From Flavobacterium chilense (GTDB lineage Bacteria > Bacteroidota > Bacteroidia > Flavobacteriales > Flavobacteriaceae): a stretch of 64,000 nt of DNA. The stretch is from NCBI RefSeq assembly GCF_001602525.1, contig NZ_LSYT01000002.1, forward strand, positions 186,001 through 250,000. Reading direction: 5' to 3'. Shown in pieces: positions 8,425 to 17,923 of the stretch. Position 1 is the stretch's first letter. Each line of letters begins with the position of its first letter. The notes under the pieces were generated by a model. The model searched no databases and had not been told where the DNA came from. It worked only from the letters and a program-made list of their open reading frames with translations. The position numbers and the translations under genes are program-made.

Positions 8425-9603
8425 CTATTTTTGTACAGAAAATTTAAAAGTAGTTTTAGTTTTATAATTTTCTCCCGGCTTTAAAACCGTTGTTGGGAAG
8501 TTTTTCTGATTTGGAGAATCCGGATAATGTTCTGTTTCCAGACATAATCCCGTTCTGTGGGCAAAAGTTCCTCCGTTTGGCATTGGTAAAGTTCCGTCAA
8601 GGAAATTTCCGGAATAGAACTGAATTCCAGGTTCGTCAGTTGTTACTTCCAAAACTCTTCCACTTGGTACATGGTATACTTTTGCGATGATTGTTTTTCC
8701 TTTTTCAGGATTGTTCAACACCCAGCAATGGTCGTATCCTTTTCCTCTTTCTATTTGTTCGTTTTTAGCTTCAATGTCTTTTCCAATTAACTTAGGTTTT
8801 CTAAAATCGAAAGGAGTATTAACTACATCTTCTAATTTTCCTGTTGGAATTAAAGTCGCATCAACCGGAACAATTTTATCTGCATTTAAAGTCAATTCAT
8901 GATCTAAGATTGTTTTAGAAAAATCTCCTGATAAATTGAAATACGAATGCTGTGTCAAGTTTACAACGGTTGTTTTATCAGTCGTTGCTTCATACAAAAC
9001 TTCTAACTGATTATCATTAGTCAAGGTATAGGTTACAAAAACCTTTAGATTTCCGGGATATCCCTCTTCCAAATCTTTACTTAAATAAGACAATTTTAAA
9101 GAAGCTGTTTCGCCAGATTTAACCTCATCTGCTTTCCAAACCACATTAAAATATCCTTGTGGTCCGCCGTGTAAAGCATTTGGCGCATTATTTATGGCTA
9201 ATTGATATTCTTTTCCCTCTAAAGTAAATTTCCCTTTTGCAATTCGGTTTCCGTATCTTCCAATTAGGGCTCCAAAAAAAGGATTTTCTTTTTCGTATTG
9301 TGCCAGTGAATTAAATCCAATTACTACATTTTCAGAAACACCTTGTTTATTTGGCACTTTTAAATCTGTAATTCTTCCGCCAAAAGTGATGATGTCGACT
9401 TCCATCCCATTTTGGTTTTTCAATTTATAGCTATCGACTTTTTCTCCTTTTGAAGTTGTTCCATATGACGATTTTTCGATCGTTACGGCTGCTTTTTGAT
9501 CTGAAACTGTAGTATCCATTTTTTTATCGCTTTTGCATTCAACTGAAATTAAAGCCAGACTTAACAGGCTGATTCCAAAAACACAACGTTTTAATACATT
9601 CAT
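8425..9603 (-). CDS. galM: Aldose 1-epimerase (mutarotase), lipoprotein form
   Basis: The enzyme interconverts alpha and beta anomers of aldoses. The galM fold is clear: GRYGNRIAKGKF, a LHGGPQGY segment, LTQHSYFNLSGD with a catalytic His, and a late LCLETEHYPDSPN with the catalytic Glu. The frame is open to 9663, but the start is placed at ATG 9603 because a lipoprotein signal (VLKRCVFGISLLSLALISVEC) begins directly there. The product is thus predicted to act in the periplasm, unlike the cytosolic paralogue at 17994. It is the last gene of the arabinose operon, 107 bases after araA. A role on arabinose or galactose anomers released outside the cell is likely. Confidence 0.9.
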   Translation of the reverse strand: MNVLKRCVFGISLLSLALISVECKSDKKMDTTVSDQKAAVTIEKSSYGTTSKGEKVDSYKLKNQNGMEVDIITFGGRITDLKVPNKQGVSENVVIGFNSLAQYEKENPFFGALIGRYGNRIAKGKFTLEGKEYQLAINNAPNALHGGPQGYFNVVWKADEVKSGETASLKLSYLSKDLEEGYPGNLKVFVTYTLTNDNQLEVLYEATTDKTTVVNLTQHSYFNLSGDFSKTILDHELTLNADKIVPVDATLIPTGKLEDVVNTPFDFRKPKLIGKDIEAKNEQIERGKGYDHCWVLNNPEKGKTIIAKVYHVPSGRVLEVTTDEPGIQFYSGNFLDGTLPMPNGGTFAHRTGLCLETEHYPDSPNQKNFPTTVLKPGENYKTKTTFKFSVQK

Positions 9604-9665
9604 AAATAATATTTTTAATTGTAAAAAGTGAAATGTAAGATATGAAAAAATTAAAAGCGACAAAA

Positions 9666-9705
9666 TTAAAACCTCTGAACCTTTGCCTCTTTGAACCTTT
9701 GTACC
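9666..9705. repeat. CTTTG-type dispersed intergenic repeat
   Basis: The araA-galM gap holds a tract built from CCTTTG/TCTTTGAA/CCTTTGTACC units. Related tracts occur at 58216-58255 (opposite orientation) and 59568-59604. It looks like a small interspersed repeat of the genome and is not a coding sequence. Confidence 0.5.
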
Positions 9706-9710
9706 TTTAA

Positions 9711-11219
9711 TTAAAGTCCATGCTGAAACAAATGAAAATAAGCTTCATTCGCATTGATCTTATCTTTAAACTCTCTTACTGTAGTTTTTTCATCAATAAC
9801 CAATAATTCAATTCCGGCGATATCAGCGAAATCCTCCATGTATTCCGTTGTTAATGATTGGCTGTAAACGGTATGATGCGCTCCGCCAGCAAGAATCCAT
9901 GCTGTTGCTGCAACTTCTAAATTTGGTTTACAATCCCATAAAACTCTCGCAACTGGAAGTTTTGGTAATTCTGCCATTGGCTTAACCGCTTCAACTTCGT
10001 TTACAATTAAACGGAAACGTGTTCCCATATCCACCAAAGAAACATTGATTGCATCTCCTGCAGGAGAGTTAAATACCAAACGAGCCGGATCTTCTTTTCC
10101 TCCAATTCCTAACGGATGCACTTCGCAAGAAGGTTTTCCATCCGCAATTGATGGACAGATTTCCAACATATGCGATCCTAAAACATATGATTTTTGAGGT
10201 GTGAAATGGTATGTGTAATCTTCCATGAAAGAAGTTCCACCTTCCAAACCAATGTTCATTACTTTTAAAGCTCTTACCATTGCAGCCGTTTTCCAGTCTC
10301 CTTCTCCACCAAAACCATAACCATCTGCCATTAATCTTTGTGTTGCAATTCCTGGTAATTGTTTCCAAACACCAAGATTTTCAAACGTATCTGTAAAAGC
10401 GCCGAAACCTCCTTCTTCAAGGAACGCTCTTAAACCTAATTCAATTTTTGCCGCTTCCGCTAAAGAACTTCTTTGCGCTCCGCCTTCTTTTAAAGAATCA
10501 GTTAAAGTATAAGAAGACTCATAAACCGCTAATAAATCAGCTAATTGTTTATCGGTTACTTTTTCGATGTGTTTTGTAACGTCTGAAGAATCGAATCCGT
10601 TTACCGAAACGCCAAAACGAATTTGAGCTTCCACTTTATCGCCTTCTGTAACCGCAACTTCACGCATATTGTCTCCAATACGAGCTACTTTCAGGTTTTG
10701 AAGTTCGTCCCATCCAAGAACAACTCTTGACCAGATGCCTAATTTTTTCTGAACTCTTTCGTCTTCCCAATGTCCAACTACAACTTTACGTTTTTTACGC
10801 ATTCTTGACATAATGAAACCAAATTCACGATCTCCGTGAGCCGATTGATTTAAGTTCATGAAATCCATGTCGATAGATCCCCATGGAATTTCAGCATTGT
10901 ATTGTGTATGTAAATGACATAATGGTTTTTTCAAAATACTCAAACCGCCAATCCACATTTTTGCCGGCGAAAAAGTATGCATCCAGGCAATAATTCCAAT
11001 ACAGTTTTTAGCTGAGTTTGCAGCCAGACAAACATCTAAGATTTGCGAAGGAGATTTCACTACATCTTTATAAACCACTTTTACCGGAATACTAGACGAA
11101 GCATCTAATCCTTTTGCAATAATCTGTGAATGTTCCGCCACTTTTCTTAGTGTTTCTTCACCATATAATTCCTGGCTTCCTACTACAAACCATACTTCTT
11201 TTTGAGATATATCAATCAT
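9711..11219 (-). CDS. araA: L-arabinose isomerase
   Basis: The enzyme converts L-arabinose to L-ribulose, the first intracellular step. Length (502 residues) and sequence match AraA throughout: [16 protein letters not shown] at the start, [20 protein letters not shown] near residue 80, [14 protein letters not shown] and [20 protein letters not shown] in the metal-binding half, and a C-terminal [13 protein letters not shown]. The Glu and His ligands for the manganese ion fall in these blocks. It sits third in araB-araD-araA-galM. A 158-base gap with an inverted repeat separates it from araD. Confidence 0.97.
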   Translation of the reverse strand: MIDISQKEVWFVVGSQELYGEETLRKVAEHSQIIAKGLDASSSIPVKVVYKDVVKSPSQILDVCLAANSAKNCIGIIAWMHTFSPAKMWIGGLSILKKPLCHLHTQYNAEIPWGSIDMDFMNLNQSAHGDREFGFIMSRMRKKRKVVVGHWEDERVQKKLGIWSRVVLGWDELQNLKVARIGDNMREVAVTEGDKVEAQIRFGVSVNGFDSSDVTKHIEKVTDKQLADLLAVYESSYTLTDSLKEGGAQRSSLAEAAKIELGLRAFLEEGGFGAFTDTFENLGVWKQLPGIATQRLMADGYGFGGEGDWKTAAMVRALKVMNIGLEGGTSFMEDYTYHFTPQKSYVLGSHMLEICPSIADGKPSCEVHPLGIGGKEDPARLVFNSPAGDAINVSLVDMGTRFRLIVNEVEAVKPMAELPKLPVARVLWDCKPNLEVAATAWILAGGAHHTVYSQSLTTEYMEDFADIAGIELLVIDEKTTVREFKDKINANEAYFHLFQHGL

Positions 11220-11241
11220 TGTTTTGTTTATTTTGTTTCAA

Positions 11242-11355
11242 GTTTCAGGTTTCAAGTTGTTGGAATCTGAAAAAGCTTGAATTGTTATTTTATTATTTTT
11301 ATTTTGTTTGTTTCACGTTCAAAGTTTCACGTTCCAATAACTTGAAACCTGAAAC
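11242..11355. repeat. Inverted repeat between araD and araA
   Basis: Arms 11242-11265 and 11332-11355 match at 23 of 24 positions and would fold into a long stem with a 66-base loop. GTTTCAGGTTTCAAGTT-type units recur inside the tract. Being inside an operon, it could affect RNA processing or stability between araD and araA, or it may be a dispersed genomic repeat. Confidence 0.75.
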
Positions 11356-11377
11356 AAAGAAAACCTGAAACAAACTC

Positions 11378-12079
11378 TTACTGTCCGTAATACGAATCTT
11401 TTCCGTGTTTGCGGTTGTAATGTTTCTTTATTAATGAATCTTTTAATTTTGGTGCGCTTGGGTTTATTTGTAAAGTCAGGTACGCCATTTCTGCCACAAC
11501 TTCTAAAACCTTACTGTTGTAAACCGCTTTTGCAGCGTTTTTTCCCCAGGCAAACGGACCGTGATTTCCTATCAGAATCATTTCTACTTCTTCATAAGAA
11601 AGATTTTTTTCTTTGAAACAATCCAGAATCTGAATTCCGGTATTGTGTTCGTAATTTCCTTCTATAAGAGAATCTGCCATTGGCGGTGCACACGGAATAT
11701 CTGCCGTTAAATGATCTGCATGTGTTGTTCCGAAAATTGGAATATCAAGCTGTGACTGTGCCCAGGCAACCGAGTATGTCGCGTGTGTATGTGCAACACC
11801 ACCAATATTTGGCCAGTGTTTATACAGATAAGCATGCGTTTTAGTGTCTGATGACGGACGCATAGTTCCTTCAATAACATTATTATCAAAATCGACAATT
11901 ACAATGTCTTCCGGTTTTAAATCTTCGTAAGGAACACCGCTTGGTTTAATGGCAAAAACACCATTTTTTCTGTCCACGGCACTTACATTTCCAAAAGTGT
12001 ATACCACCAAATTCAATGCATTTAACTGCATGTTGGCTTCGTAACATTCTTGTTTTAAATCTTTATAAAGAGAACTCAT
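11378..12079 (-). CDS. araD: L-ribulose-5-phosphate 4-epimerase
   Basis: This class II aldolase-fold enzyme converts L-ribulose 5-phosphate to D-xylulose 5-phosphate, which enters the pentose phosphate pathway. Recognisable are the N-terminal phosphate-binding block (YTFGNVSAVDR), HTHATYSVAWAQ with two zinc-binding His residues, and the GNHGPFAWG segment. The start is set at ATG 12079, giving MSSLYKDLKQECYEANMQL; an upstream in-frame extension to 12115 lies inside araB and is not family-like. The gene overlaps the end of araB by 17 bases, a sign of translational coupling. Confidence 0.95.
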   Translation of the reverse strand: MSSLYKDLKQECYEANMQLNALNLVVYTFGNVSAVDRKNGVFAIKPSGVPYEDLKPEDIVIVDFDNNVIEGTMRPSSDTKTHAYLYKHWPNIGGVAHTHATYSVAWAQSQLDIPIFGTTHADHLTADIPCAPPMADSLIEGNYEHNTGIQILDCFKEKNLSYEEVEMILIGNHGPFAWGKNAAKAVYNSKVLEVVAEMAYLTLQINPSAPKLKDSLIKKHYNRKHGKDSYYGQ

Positions 12080-13754
12080 GTTGCGATATTTTAAGGTTTG
12101 GATCTGCAAAAGCACTTAATTTTTCGTACCCTAAAAGCAGTTTATGATAGGCTTCTACTTTGTCTGTCTGAGGGAAATATTCTCCGTCAAAATCACTTCC
12201 GATTTTTTGGCTTGCTTCGATTACATTTGGATAAATTCCAGCTGCAACGGCTGCGTAAATTGCCGCACCTAAAGCCGGAGTCTGATCTGAAGCTGCAATT
12301 TTAATTGGCTTGTTTAAAACATTCGCCAACGTCTGCATGATAAAAGGAGATTTACGGGCAACACCACCAATTCCGATTACACTGTCAATTTTTACTCCTT
12401 CTTCTTCAAAACGGTCTACGATTTTCTTTGCTCCAAAACAAATTGCGTTTACTAAAGCTTTAAAGATATGAGGCGCTTTTGTTCCTAAAGATAAATTTGA
12501 AATCGCACTTTTTAATTCCTGATTGGCATCTGGAGTTCTACGTCCGTTAATCCAGTCTAATGCTATTGGAAGACTTTCTGAAACCGGAATCTTCTCTGCT
12601 TCTTTTGTCAATTCAACAATTAATTTATCACTGAATTCTTCTCTTAATTTTTCTTTTTGAGTTTCATTTAAAACAGAAGAAGTTTCTAATAAATGCTCAG
12701 TTGGCCAAAGCAATAATTCTTTGTACCAGGCCAATAAATCTCCAAAAGCAGATTGTCCAGCTTCAAGACCAATAAAACCCGGAATTACAGAACCGTCAAC
12801 TTGTCCGCAAATACCGCGAACGGTTTTCGTTCCCACTTCATCATAAGAACCAACCAGAATATCACAGGTTGAAGTTCCCATAACGCGAACTAAAGTATTC
12901 TCTCCAATTTTAGCTCCAACTGCACCAGAATGCGCATCGAAAGTTCCAACAGCCACAACAGTTTCTGTCGAAAGCCCTAAACGATCTGCCCATTCTTTAC
13001 TTAAATTTCCTGCCGATAAATCAGATGTATAGGTTTCATCGTATAAATTGCCACGAAGTTGTGCTAAATACGGATGTAATTTTTCTAAGAATTCAACTGG
13101 CGGCAATCCGTTCCAGTCTGTGTGCCACATGGCTTTGTGTCCTGCTGCGCAACGACTTCTTTTAAATGTTTTTAAATCTTTATCTTCAATTAATAAATAC
13201 GTCATTAAATCGCAGTGCTCCATCCAGGTGTGTGCTGCGTTTCGAACTGCTTCATCTTCTCTTGCAATGTGCAGGATTTTTGCCCAAAACCATTCAGATG
13301 AATAAATTCCACCTACATATTTTGTAACGTCTTCTCCACCCCAGCTTACTGCCAGTTCGTTGATTTCGTTTGCTTCATTTATAGCCGTATGATCTTTCCA
13401 TAACACCATCATCGCATTTGGGTTTTCTTCAAAACCTTTTGTCAATGCCAACGGAATTCCATCTTTGGTTACAGGAACCGGAGAAGATCCAGTTGTGTCA
13501 ATACAAATTCCGCGAACCAATTTTGGATCGACTTTACTTTCTTTTATAACGGTTTGAATCGTGATTTCCAACCCTTCAATATGGTCTAAAGGATGCTGAC
13601 GAAATTGATTGGCAGCCGCATCACAATATTGCTTGTTTTTCCATCTTTTGTAATGAGAAACATTGGATGCCAATTCCTGTCCATTTTCAGTATCTATAAG
13701 AACCGCACGAACAGAATCTGTTCCGTAATCTAATCCTATGACATAATTTTTCAT
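12063..13754 (-). CDS. araB: Ribulokinase
   Basis: An FGGY-family kinase that phosphorylates L-ribulose with ATP. The N-terminus IGLDYGTDSVRAVLID is the typical phosphate-binding start. GTFDAHSGAVGAKIGENTLV and VMGTSTCDI lie in the middle, and the IGIGGVARKSPFIMQ and LGAAIYAAVAAG blocks form the second ATP-binding lobe. 563 residues is the usual length. It is the first gene of the arabinose operon. Its upstream region carries a -7 element and two AraR-type boxes. Codon use and composition match the neighbours. Confidence 0.97.
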   Translation of the reverse strand: MKNYVIGLDYGTDSVRAVLIDTENGQELASNVSHYKRWKNKQYCDAAANQFRQHPLDHIEGLEITIQTVIKESKVDPKLVRGICIDTTGSSPVPVTKDGIPLALTKGFEENPNAMMVLWKDHTAINEANEINELAVSWGGEDVTKYVGGIYSSEWFWAKILHIAREDEAVRNAAHTWMEHCDLMTYLLIEDKDLKTFKRSRCAAGHKAMWHTDWNGLPPVEFLEKLHPYLAQLRGNLYDETYTSDLSAGNLSKEWADRLGLSTETVVAVGTFDAHSGAVGAKIGENTLVRVMGTSTCDILVGSYDEVGTKTVRGICGQVDGSVIPGFIGLEAGQSAFGDLLAWYKELLLWPTEHLLETSSVLNETQKEKLREEFSDKLIVELTKEAEKIPVSESLPIALDWINGRRTPDANQELKSAISNLSLGTKAPHIFKALVNAICFGAKKIVDRFEEEGVKIDSVIGIGGVARKSPFIMQTLANVLNKPIKIAASDQTPALGAAIYAAVAAGIYPNVIEASQKIGSDFDGEYFPQTDKVEAYHKLLLGYEKLSAFADPNLKISQHEFSL

Positions 13755-13776
13755 TCGAAATTTATTTTAATGGTGA

Positions 13777-13820
13777 CAAATATACTTATAAATATTTTAT
13801 AAGTGTAATAAAAACACTTA
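13777..13820 (-). promoter_or_regulatory. araB promoter with overlapping AraR box
   Basis: On the minus strand TATATTTG (13784-13777) is a perfect -7 element 23 bases before araB. An AGTGT-N7-ACACT box at 13802-13818 covers the expected -33 region, so a bound regulator would block transcription. A second inverted repeat, ACTTATAA at 13784-13791 and its complement at 13797-13804, joins the two. Confidence 0.65.
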
Positions 13821-13885
13821 ATAAAAAGACGTCAGTAATCTTTTGCAGATATTGCACTAAAACAGCATTTTAAGAAGTAAATAAA

Positions 13886-13912
13886 AAATAAATGTTTAAA
13901 TAACATTTATTT
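13886..13912. promoter_or_regulatory. Second AraR-type palindrome upstream of araB
   Basis: The 11-base arms 13886-13896 and 13902-13912 are perfect complements around a 5-base spacer. The core is AATGT-N7-ACATT (13891-13907), the same box as before the arabinofuranosidase, araR and the symporter. No T-run follows, so it is not a terminator. Two boxes about 90 bases apart could allow looping. Confidence 0.65.
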
Positions 13913-14002
13913 GATTATGATTATTTCATCTTTATCTCTAAAACTGTAAAATGCAACCTGCTTTTCTGGTTCTGTTTGATCTGATTTTTTCTCTTTTTTG
14001 GC

Positions 14003-15547
14003 TTATTTTCCTTCTAAAACCAAAACTGAAAAAGGCGGAAGATTGATCTCTAATTTCCCTTTTTTAGTATCAAAATCTTTAAAAGTTACCGGACTGATTT
14101 TATTTGGACTCTCGAAAGAATTATAATCCTGTAATTTCGAAGAAGTAATAATTTGGGCCGTGAAATTTTTTACACCCAAATCCTTTGTATCAATTTCGAT
14201 TTTATGTTTATTTTTTGCATCCACATTTACCAATGAAATATGTATAGCACCATTTTTATCTTTTGAAGCCGAAGCCGAAACTGCCCGAAGCGTTTGGTCT
14301 TTAAATGTGTATAATGGCGAATCGAAACTTATAGGAAGTTGTTTCGCATCCTGATGAACATTGTACATCTGCATAACATGATAGGTTGGCGTTAAAATCA
14401 TTTTGGCTTTATCGGTCAGGATTACAGCCTGGAGTACATTTACACACTGCGCTAAATTTGCCATTCGAACTCTGTCAGCATGATTGTTAAAAATGTTAAG
14501 AGTTGCTCCGGCTAAAACAGCATCTCTAATCGTATTTTGCTGATATAAAAATCCGGGATTTGTATCTTTTTCTACGTCATACCAGCCGCCCCATTCATCA
14601 ACTACCATTGCAACCTTTTTCTCAGGATCGTATTTATCCATTACTGCAGCATGCTTGGTTACTAATTCTTCCATTTTTAAAGCTTCTTTCATGGTTTTAA
14701 AATATTGCTCTTCAGAAAAATTAACAGCATCACCTTTTTTATTCCAGTCAATTACAGAGTAATGATGCACACCAACACCACCAAGCATATTAAGTGGAAT
14801 ATTTTTCATTAAAACTTCGGTCCAGTTATAATCGTTGCTATTGGCTCCGGAAGCAATTCGGGTAATACCGCCTGTATTATTCCAGTCTGACATAAAGGTG
14901 GCAAATTTGCGGTATTCATTTGCGTAGTATTCTGCGGTCATATTTCCGCCACAGCCCCAGGCTTCATTTCCAATTCCCCAGAATTTAACTTTCCACGGTT
15001 CTGTTCTTCCATTTTTTTTACGCAAATCACTCATTGGACTTTTGCCTCCAAAATTGGCATACTGAATCCAATCTGAAAATTCCTGAACAGTTCCGCTACC
15101 CACATTTCCGGATAAATAAGGTTCAGCGCCCAGCACTTCGCAAAGATTTAAAAAATCGTGAGTTCCAAAACTATTATCTTCGGTTACGCCACCCCACCAT
15201 TGGTTTACAATAGTTGGTCTTTGTTCTTTTGGTCCAATTCCGTCTTTCCAGTGATATGTATCGGCAAAGCATCCGCCCGGCCATCTTAAATTGGGAATTT
15301 TTAAATCTTTTAAGGCTTTGATAATATCATTCCTGACTCCGTTTGTGTTTGGAATTTTCGATGTATCTCCAACAAAAAAGCCTCCATAAATACAACGCCC
15401 TAAATGTTCAGCAAAATGACCGTAAATGTTTTTATTAATCGTTGGTGCTGTCGGATCGTTTTTTATTGTAATAATTACGGGTTCTTTTTGGGCAGAAATT
15501 GTCTGAATACATATTGTAACAAACAACAGAAGTAGTGTTTTTTTCAT
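14003..15547 (-). CDS. abfA: Secreted alpha-L-arabinofuranosidase, GH51
   Basis: The enzyme releases terminal alpha-L-arabinofuranose from arabinan and arabinoxylan fragments. A signal peptide (LLLLFVTICIQTISAQ) sends it out of the cytoplasm. Family GH51 features are NKNIYGHFAEHLGRCIYGG at the start, LRWPGGCFADTYHWKDG, WGIGNEAWGCGG with the acid/base Glu, and MVVDEWGGWYD with the nucleophile Glu. The C-terminal beta-sandwich ends in LPPFSVLVLEGK. It is transcribed separately from araB, 248 bases upstream of it, and has its own AraR-type box at 15639-15655. Confidence 0.95.
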   Translation of the reverse strand: MKKTLLLLFVTICIQTISAQKEPVIITIKNDPTAPTINKNIYGHFAEHLGRCIYGGFFVGDTSKIPNTNGVRNDIIKALKDLKIPNLRWPGGCFADTYHWKDGIGPKEQRPTIVNQWWGGVTEDNSFGTHDFLNLCEVLGAEPYLSGNVGSGTVQEFSDWIQYANFGGKSPMSDLRKKNGRTEPWKVKFWGIGNEAWGCGGNMTAEYYANEYRKFATFMSDWNNTGGITRIASGANSNDYNWTEVLMKNIPLNMLGGVGVHHYSVIDWNKKGDAVNFSEEQYFKTMKEALKMEELVTKHAAVMDKYDPEKKVAMVVDEWGGWYDVEKDTNPGFLYQQNTIRDAVLAGATLNIFNNHADRVRMANLAQCVNVLQAVILTDKAKMILTPTYHVMQMYNVHQDAKQLPISFDSPLYTFKDQTLRAVSASASKDKNGAIHISLVNVDAKNKHKIEIDTKDLGVKNFTAQIITSSKLQDYNSFESPNKISPVTFKDFDTKKGKLEINLPPFSVLVLEGK

Positions 15548-15638
15548 AGTCTATTGTGGTTTTTGACATTTAGAAAAATAGATTGGTTAGAGGTTTTTGT
15601 TTCTTTTTTAATAGTTTTTTGCCATACAAATTCACATA

Positions 15639-15655
15639 AGTGTTTATTTGACATT
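15639..15655. promoter_or_regulatory. AraR-type box upstream of the arabinofuranosidase
   Basis: The sequence is AGTGT-N7-ACATT, 92 bases before the start of the arabinofuranosidase gene. It has the same half-sites and spacing as the boxes at araB, araR and the symporter. Confidence 0.55.
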
Positions 15656-15949
15656 TGTAAATTTAAATAAAAAAAAGCCTCAAAAACAAATTAAAATCCC
15701 AAAACAAAGGGTTGCAAAAAACAGATTTCGCAATAACACCTTATAAAATAAGGATTTTATACTGTTTTTTCTATCAAATACCTTTCTGAAAGAAAAATAA
15801 TAATCACGATACGAATTCACTATTAAAAATGTTTTTACCTTTGATACTGATTTCGATACTAAAGGCTGGAAAAGAGAAATTTTCTGAACCTCTTTTAGCT
15901 TTCAAAATCAATTATTAAAATTTCATAATTCTATAAACAAATTTATATA

Positions 15950-15966
15950 AGTGTAAATTTTACATT
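15950..15966. promoter_or_regulatory. AraR-type box upstream of araR
   Basis: The sequence is AGTGTAAATTTTACATT, a near-perfect palindrome 30 bases upstream of the likely araR -7 element. It suggests that AraR controls its own gene. Confidence 0.6.
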
Positions 15967-16021
15967 AATGAGTTATGAAACAATTTAGGAAGTTTATATC
16001 TTTACCAATAAAATATTGAAT

Positions 16022-16711
16022 ATGCTAAACAGTTATAGCTCTGCCGATAAAGTTTTACTAGCGGTAGATTGTATTATTTTTGGATTTGACAGTGAAGGTC
16101 TGAAGATACTTTTAATTAAAAGAGATTTTGAACCTGAAAAGGGAAAATGGTCTTTGATTGGAGGTTTTTTAAAACACGATGAAGTTTTAGATGATGCTGC
16201 TACCAGGATTTTAAATACCTATACTGGTCTGAATGATATCTATATGGAGCAGTTGTATGCGTACAGCGAAATTAATCGTGATCCGGTCGAAAGAACCATT
16301 TCTGTTTCGTATTTTGCTTTGATTAATATCGAAAACCACAATGCCGAATTAATTAAAAATTATCATGCCGAATGGTTTCCTATCAACGAGGCACCAAGCT
16401 TAATTTTTGACCATAATGATATGGTTAATAATGCTATTAAGAGACTTCGATACAAGACTTCGATAAAACCAATTGGGTTTGAATTGCTTCCGGAAAAATT
16501 CACCATGCGCCAGCTTTTAGAATTATACGAAGCTATTTTAAGTAAGGAATTAGATAAAAGAAATTTCATTAGTAAAATAAATTCTCTCGAAATCCTGAAT
16601 AAACTGGATGAAAAAGACATGCAATCGTCCCGAAAAGGATCTTATTTGTATACTTTTAATAAAGAAAAATACGAAGAGAAACTCCTAAATAATTTTGCTT
16701 TAAACCTATAA
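16022..16711 (+). CDS. araR: AraR-type regulator (Nudix domain plus winged helix)
   Basis: Residues 1-145 form a Nudix fold (KVLLAVDCIIFGFDSEGLK, GKWSLIGGFLKHDEVLDDAA) and the rest a winged helix-turn-helix (FTMRQLLELYEAILSKELDK, RNFISKINSL). This is the NrtR-like architecture known for arabinose regulators in Bacteroidota. The Nudix box is degenerate: the position of the metal-binding REUxEE core reads RILNTY, so both catalytic Glu residues are lost and the domain should sense a ligand without hydrolysing it. ATG at 16022 is chosen over the TTG two codons earlier. The gene faces the arabinofuranosidase gene and is followed by a strong terminator. Confidence 0.9.
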   Translation: MLNSYSSADKVLLAVDCIIFGFDSEGLKILLIKRDFEPEKGKWSLIGGFLKHDEVLDDAATRILNTYTGLNDIYMEQLYAYSEINRDPVERTISVSYFALINIENHNAELIKNYHAEWFPINEAPSLIFDHNDMVNNAIKRLRYKTSIKPIGFELLPEKFTMRQLLELYEAILSKELDKRNFISKINSLEILNKLDEKDMQSSRKGSYLYTFNKEKYEEKLLNNFALNL

Positions 16712-16716
16712 AAACA

Positions 16717-16745
16717 AAACCCTGAAGTTTAGAACTTCAGGGTTT
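16717..16745. terminator. Terminator after araR, bidirectional
   Basis: The 13-base arms 16717-16729 and 16733-16745 pair perfectly around a 3-base TAG loop and end in a T-run. It closes araR and can also serve the convergent GntR-type gene. Confidence 0.9.
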
Positions 16746-16893
16746 TTTCTTTTATAAAACTACTATTAAAAAATAAACAACTTATTATCTTACTTTCACC
16801 TTTGCCCTGCCACAATTGCGATACATGTTGATTGCTAAAAATAATTATAATTGTCAGTCGAGTAATAATGTGGAAAAAGCTTTTTTTCTGGGT

Positions 16894-17892
16894 TTACAGA
16901 GAGTTTCTAATAATCAAGGATGATTTATTTTCTATTTGCTCTTTGCTTCCTTTAACAACCATATCCGCCAGAATTTTTCCCATCATCTCAAAATGGGTTG
17001 AGATGGTTGTGATTCCGCTGGCAACAATTTTTTTCAATGGTGTTTCATTATAGGATATAATTCCAAAATCAACTCCTAGTTTCAGGTTTTTATTTCGGGC
17101 ATCTTCGATTACAAGAACTAAATCACGGTCATTTGGAATAATATATAAATCTCCTAATGTGATTTCTCTGTTTGTAAATTCTGTGATGATTTCATACTCA
17201 AAATGATGTTCTGTACAAAAATCTTCAAAACCAATTTTCATCCCTAATGGTTCTCTAAATCCGGGGAAAATCAAAATGAGTTTTTTGTATTTGCTTAATC
17301 TTGCTTTTCCTTTAATCAGCCCTTCTACAATATCTTTCTGATGGTTTTGATAAATTGCCGGATATATTTTCAGGTCCGGATTAGTTTGATCCAGTATGAT
17401 AACTTCACCTACTGGTAGGTTTTTTATAAAACTCGCCACATTGTTTAGGTTTGTAGGCATAATGATGTATTTGGTATAATTTCCGTTACTGTCATTTATC
17501 AGTTTCTGAAAAACCTGTGCATTAAAATGATGAAAGAAAATATCGACCTGAACATTTTTTCCTATGTGCTGCAAGAACGAATTATAGATATCTTCTTTAA
17601 AACTATTTAGTTCATCGAACAATAAAAAAATCTTTTGTTTTATAGTGATTTCAACGCTTTTAACATAGTATCCTTTGCCGGGAATAGCATAAATAATACC
17701 CCTTTTTTTGAGTTCATCATAGCCCAATAAAACTGTATCCCGCGATAATGAAAAGGCAAGACAAACTTTATTTACGGATGGAAGCCGGTCACCTTTTACC
17801 AGTTTTTCTTCTTCAATTGCTTTTTCTATTGAAAGAATTATCTGCTTATATTTTGGTAAACCGATATTATTCTGAATTGAAATAATATTCAT
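16894..17892 (-). CDS. GntR-family regulator with LacI-like sensor domain
   Basis: Residues about 5-75 are a GntR winged helix (PKYKQIILSIEKAIEEEKL, KGDRLPSVNKVCLAFSLSRD, then GKGYYVKS). The rest resembles the periplasmic-binding fold of LacI regulators, with an AQVFQKLINDSNGNYTKYII segment and a terminal GITTISTHFEMMGKILADMV helix. ATG 17892 is preferred because the longer frame begins with TTG at 17913. It is divergent from the galM-galK-galT operon across about 100 bases, so it is probably the galactose regulator. A direct repeat of ACTGGTA in the gap is its likely binding site. The ligand is inferred. Confidence 0.85.
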   Translation of the reverse strand: MNIISIQNNIGLPKYKQIILSIEKAIEEEKLVKGDRLPSVNKVCLAFSLSRDTVLLGYDELKKRGIIYAIPGKGYYVKSVEITIKQKIFLLFDELNSFKEDIYNSFLQHIGKNVQVDIFFHHFNAQVFQKLINDSNGNYTKYIIMPTNLNNVASFIKNLPVGEVIILDQTNPDLKIYPAIYQNHQKDIVEGLIKGKARLSKYKKLILIFPGFREPLGMKIGFEDFCTEHHFEYEIITEFTNREITLGDLYIIPNDRDLVLVIEDARNKNLKLGVDFGIISYNETPLKKIVASGITTISTHFEMMGKILADMVVKGSKEQIENKSSLIIRNSL

Positions 17893-17923
17893 AAAAATAG
17901 ATTTTTGGTGCAATATACAAAAA

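Larger units (their letters stand above)
15548..16021. other. Divergent abfA/araR intergenic region
   Basis: This 474-base gap has no credible gene. It holds one AraR-type box facing each of the two divergent genes, at 15639-15655 and 15950-15966. A likely araR -7 element (TATCTTTA) lies at 15997-16004, and a weaker minus-strand candidate for abfA (TATTTTTC) lies at 15580-15573. The middle part is AT-rich with no further structure that I could see. Confidence 0.6.

Noticed and set aside
10069..10368. A long open frame inside araA on the same strand
   Set aside because: It is out of frame with araA, rich in Arg and Trp from shifted codons, and has no independent start signals or family match.
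15950..15966. This palindrome as a transcription terminator
   Set aside because: It lies upstream of a gene start, has no stable GC stem or T-run, and matches four other promoter boxes.
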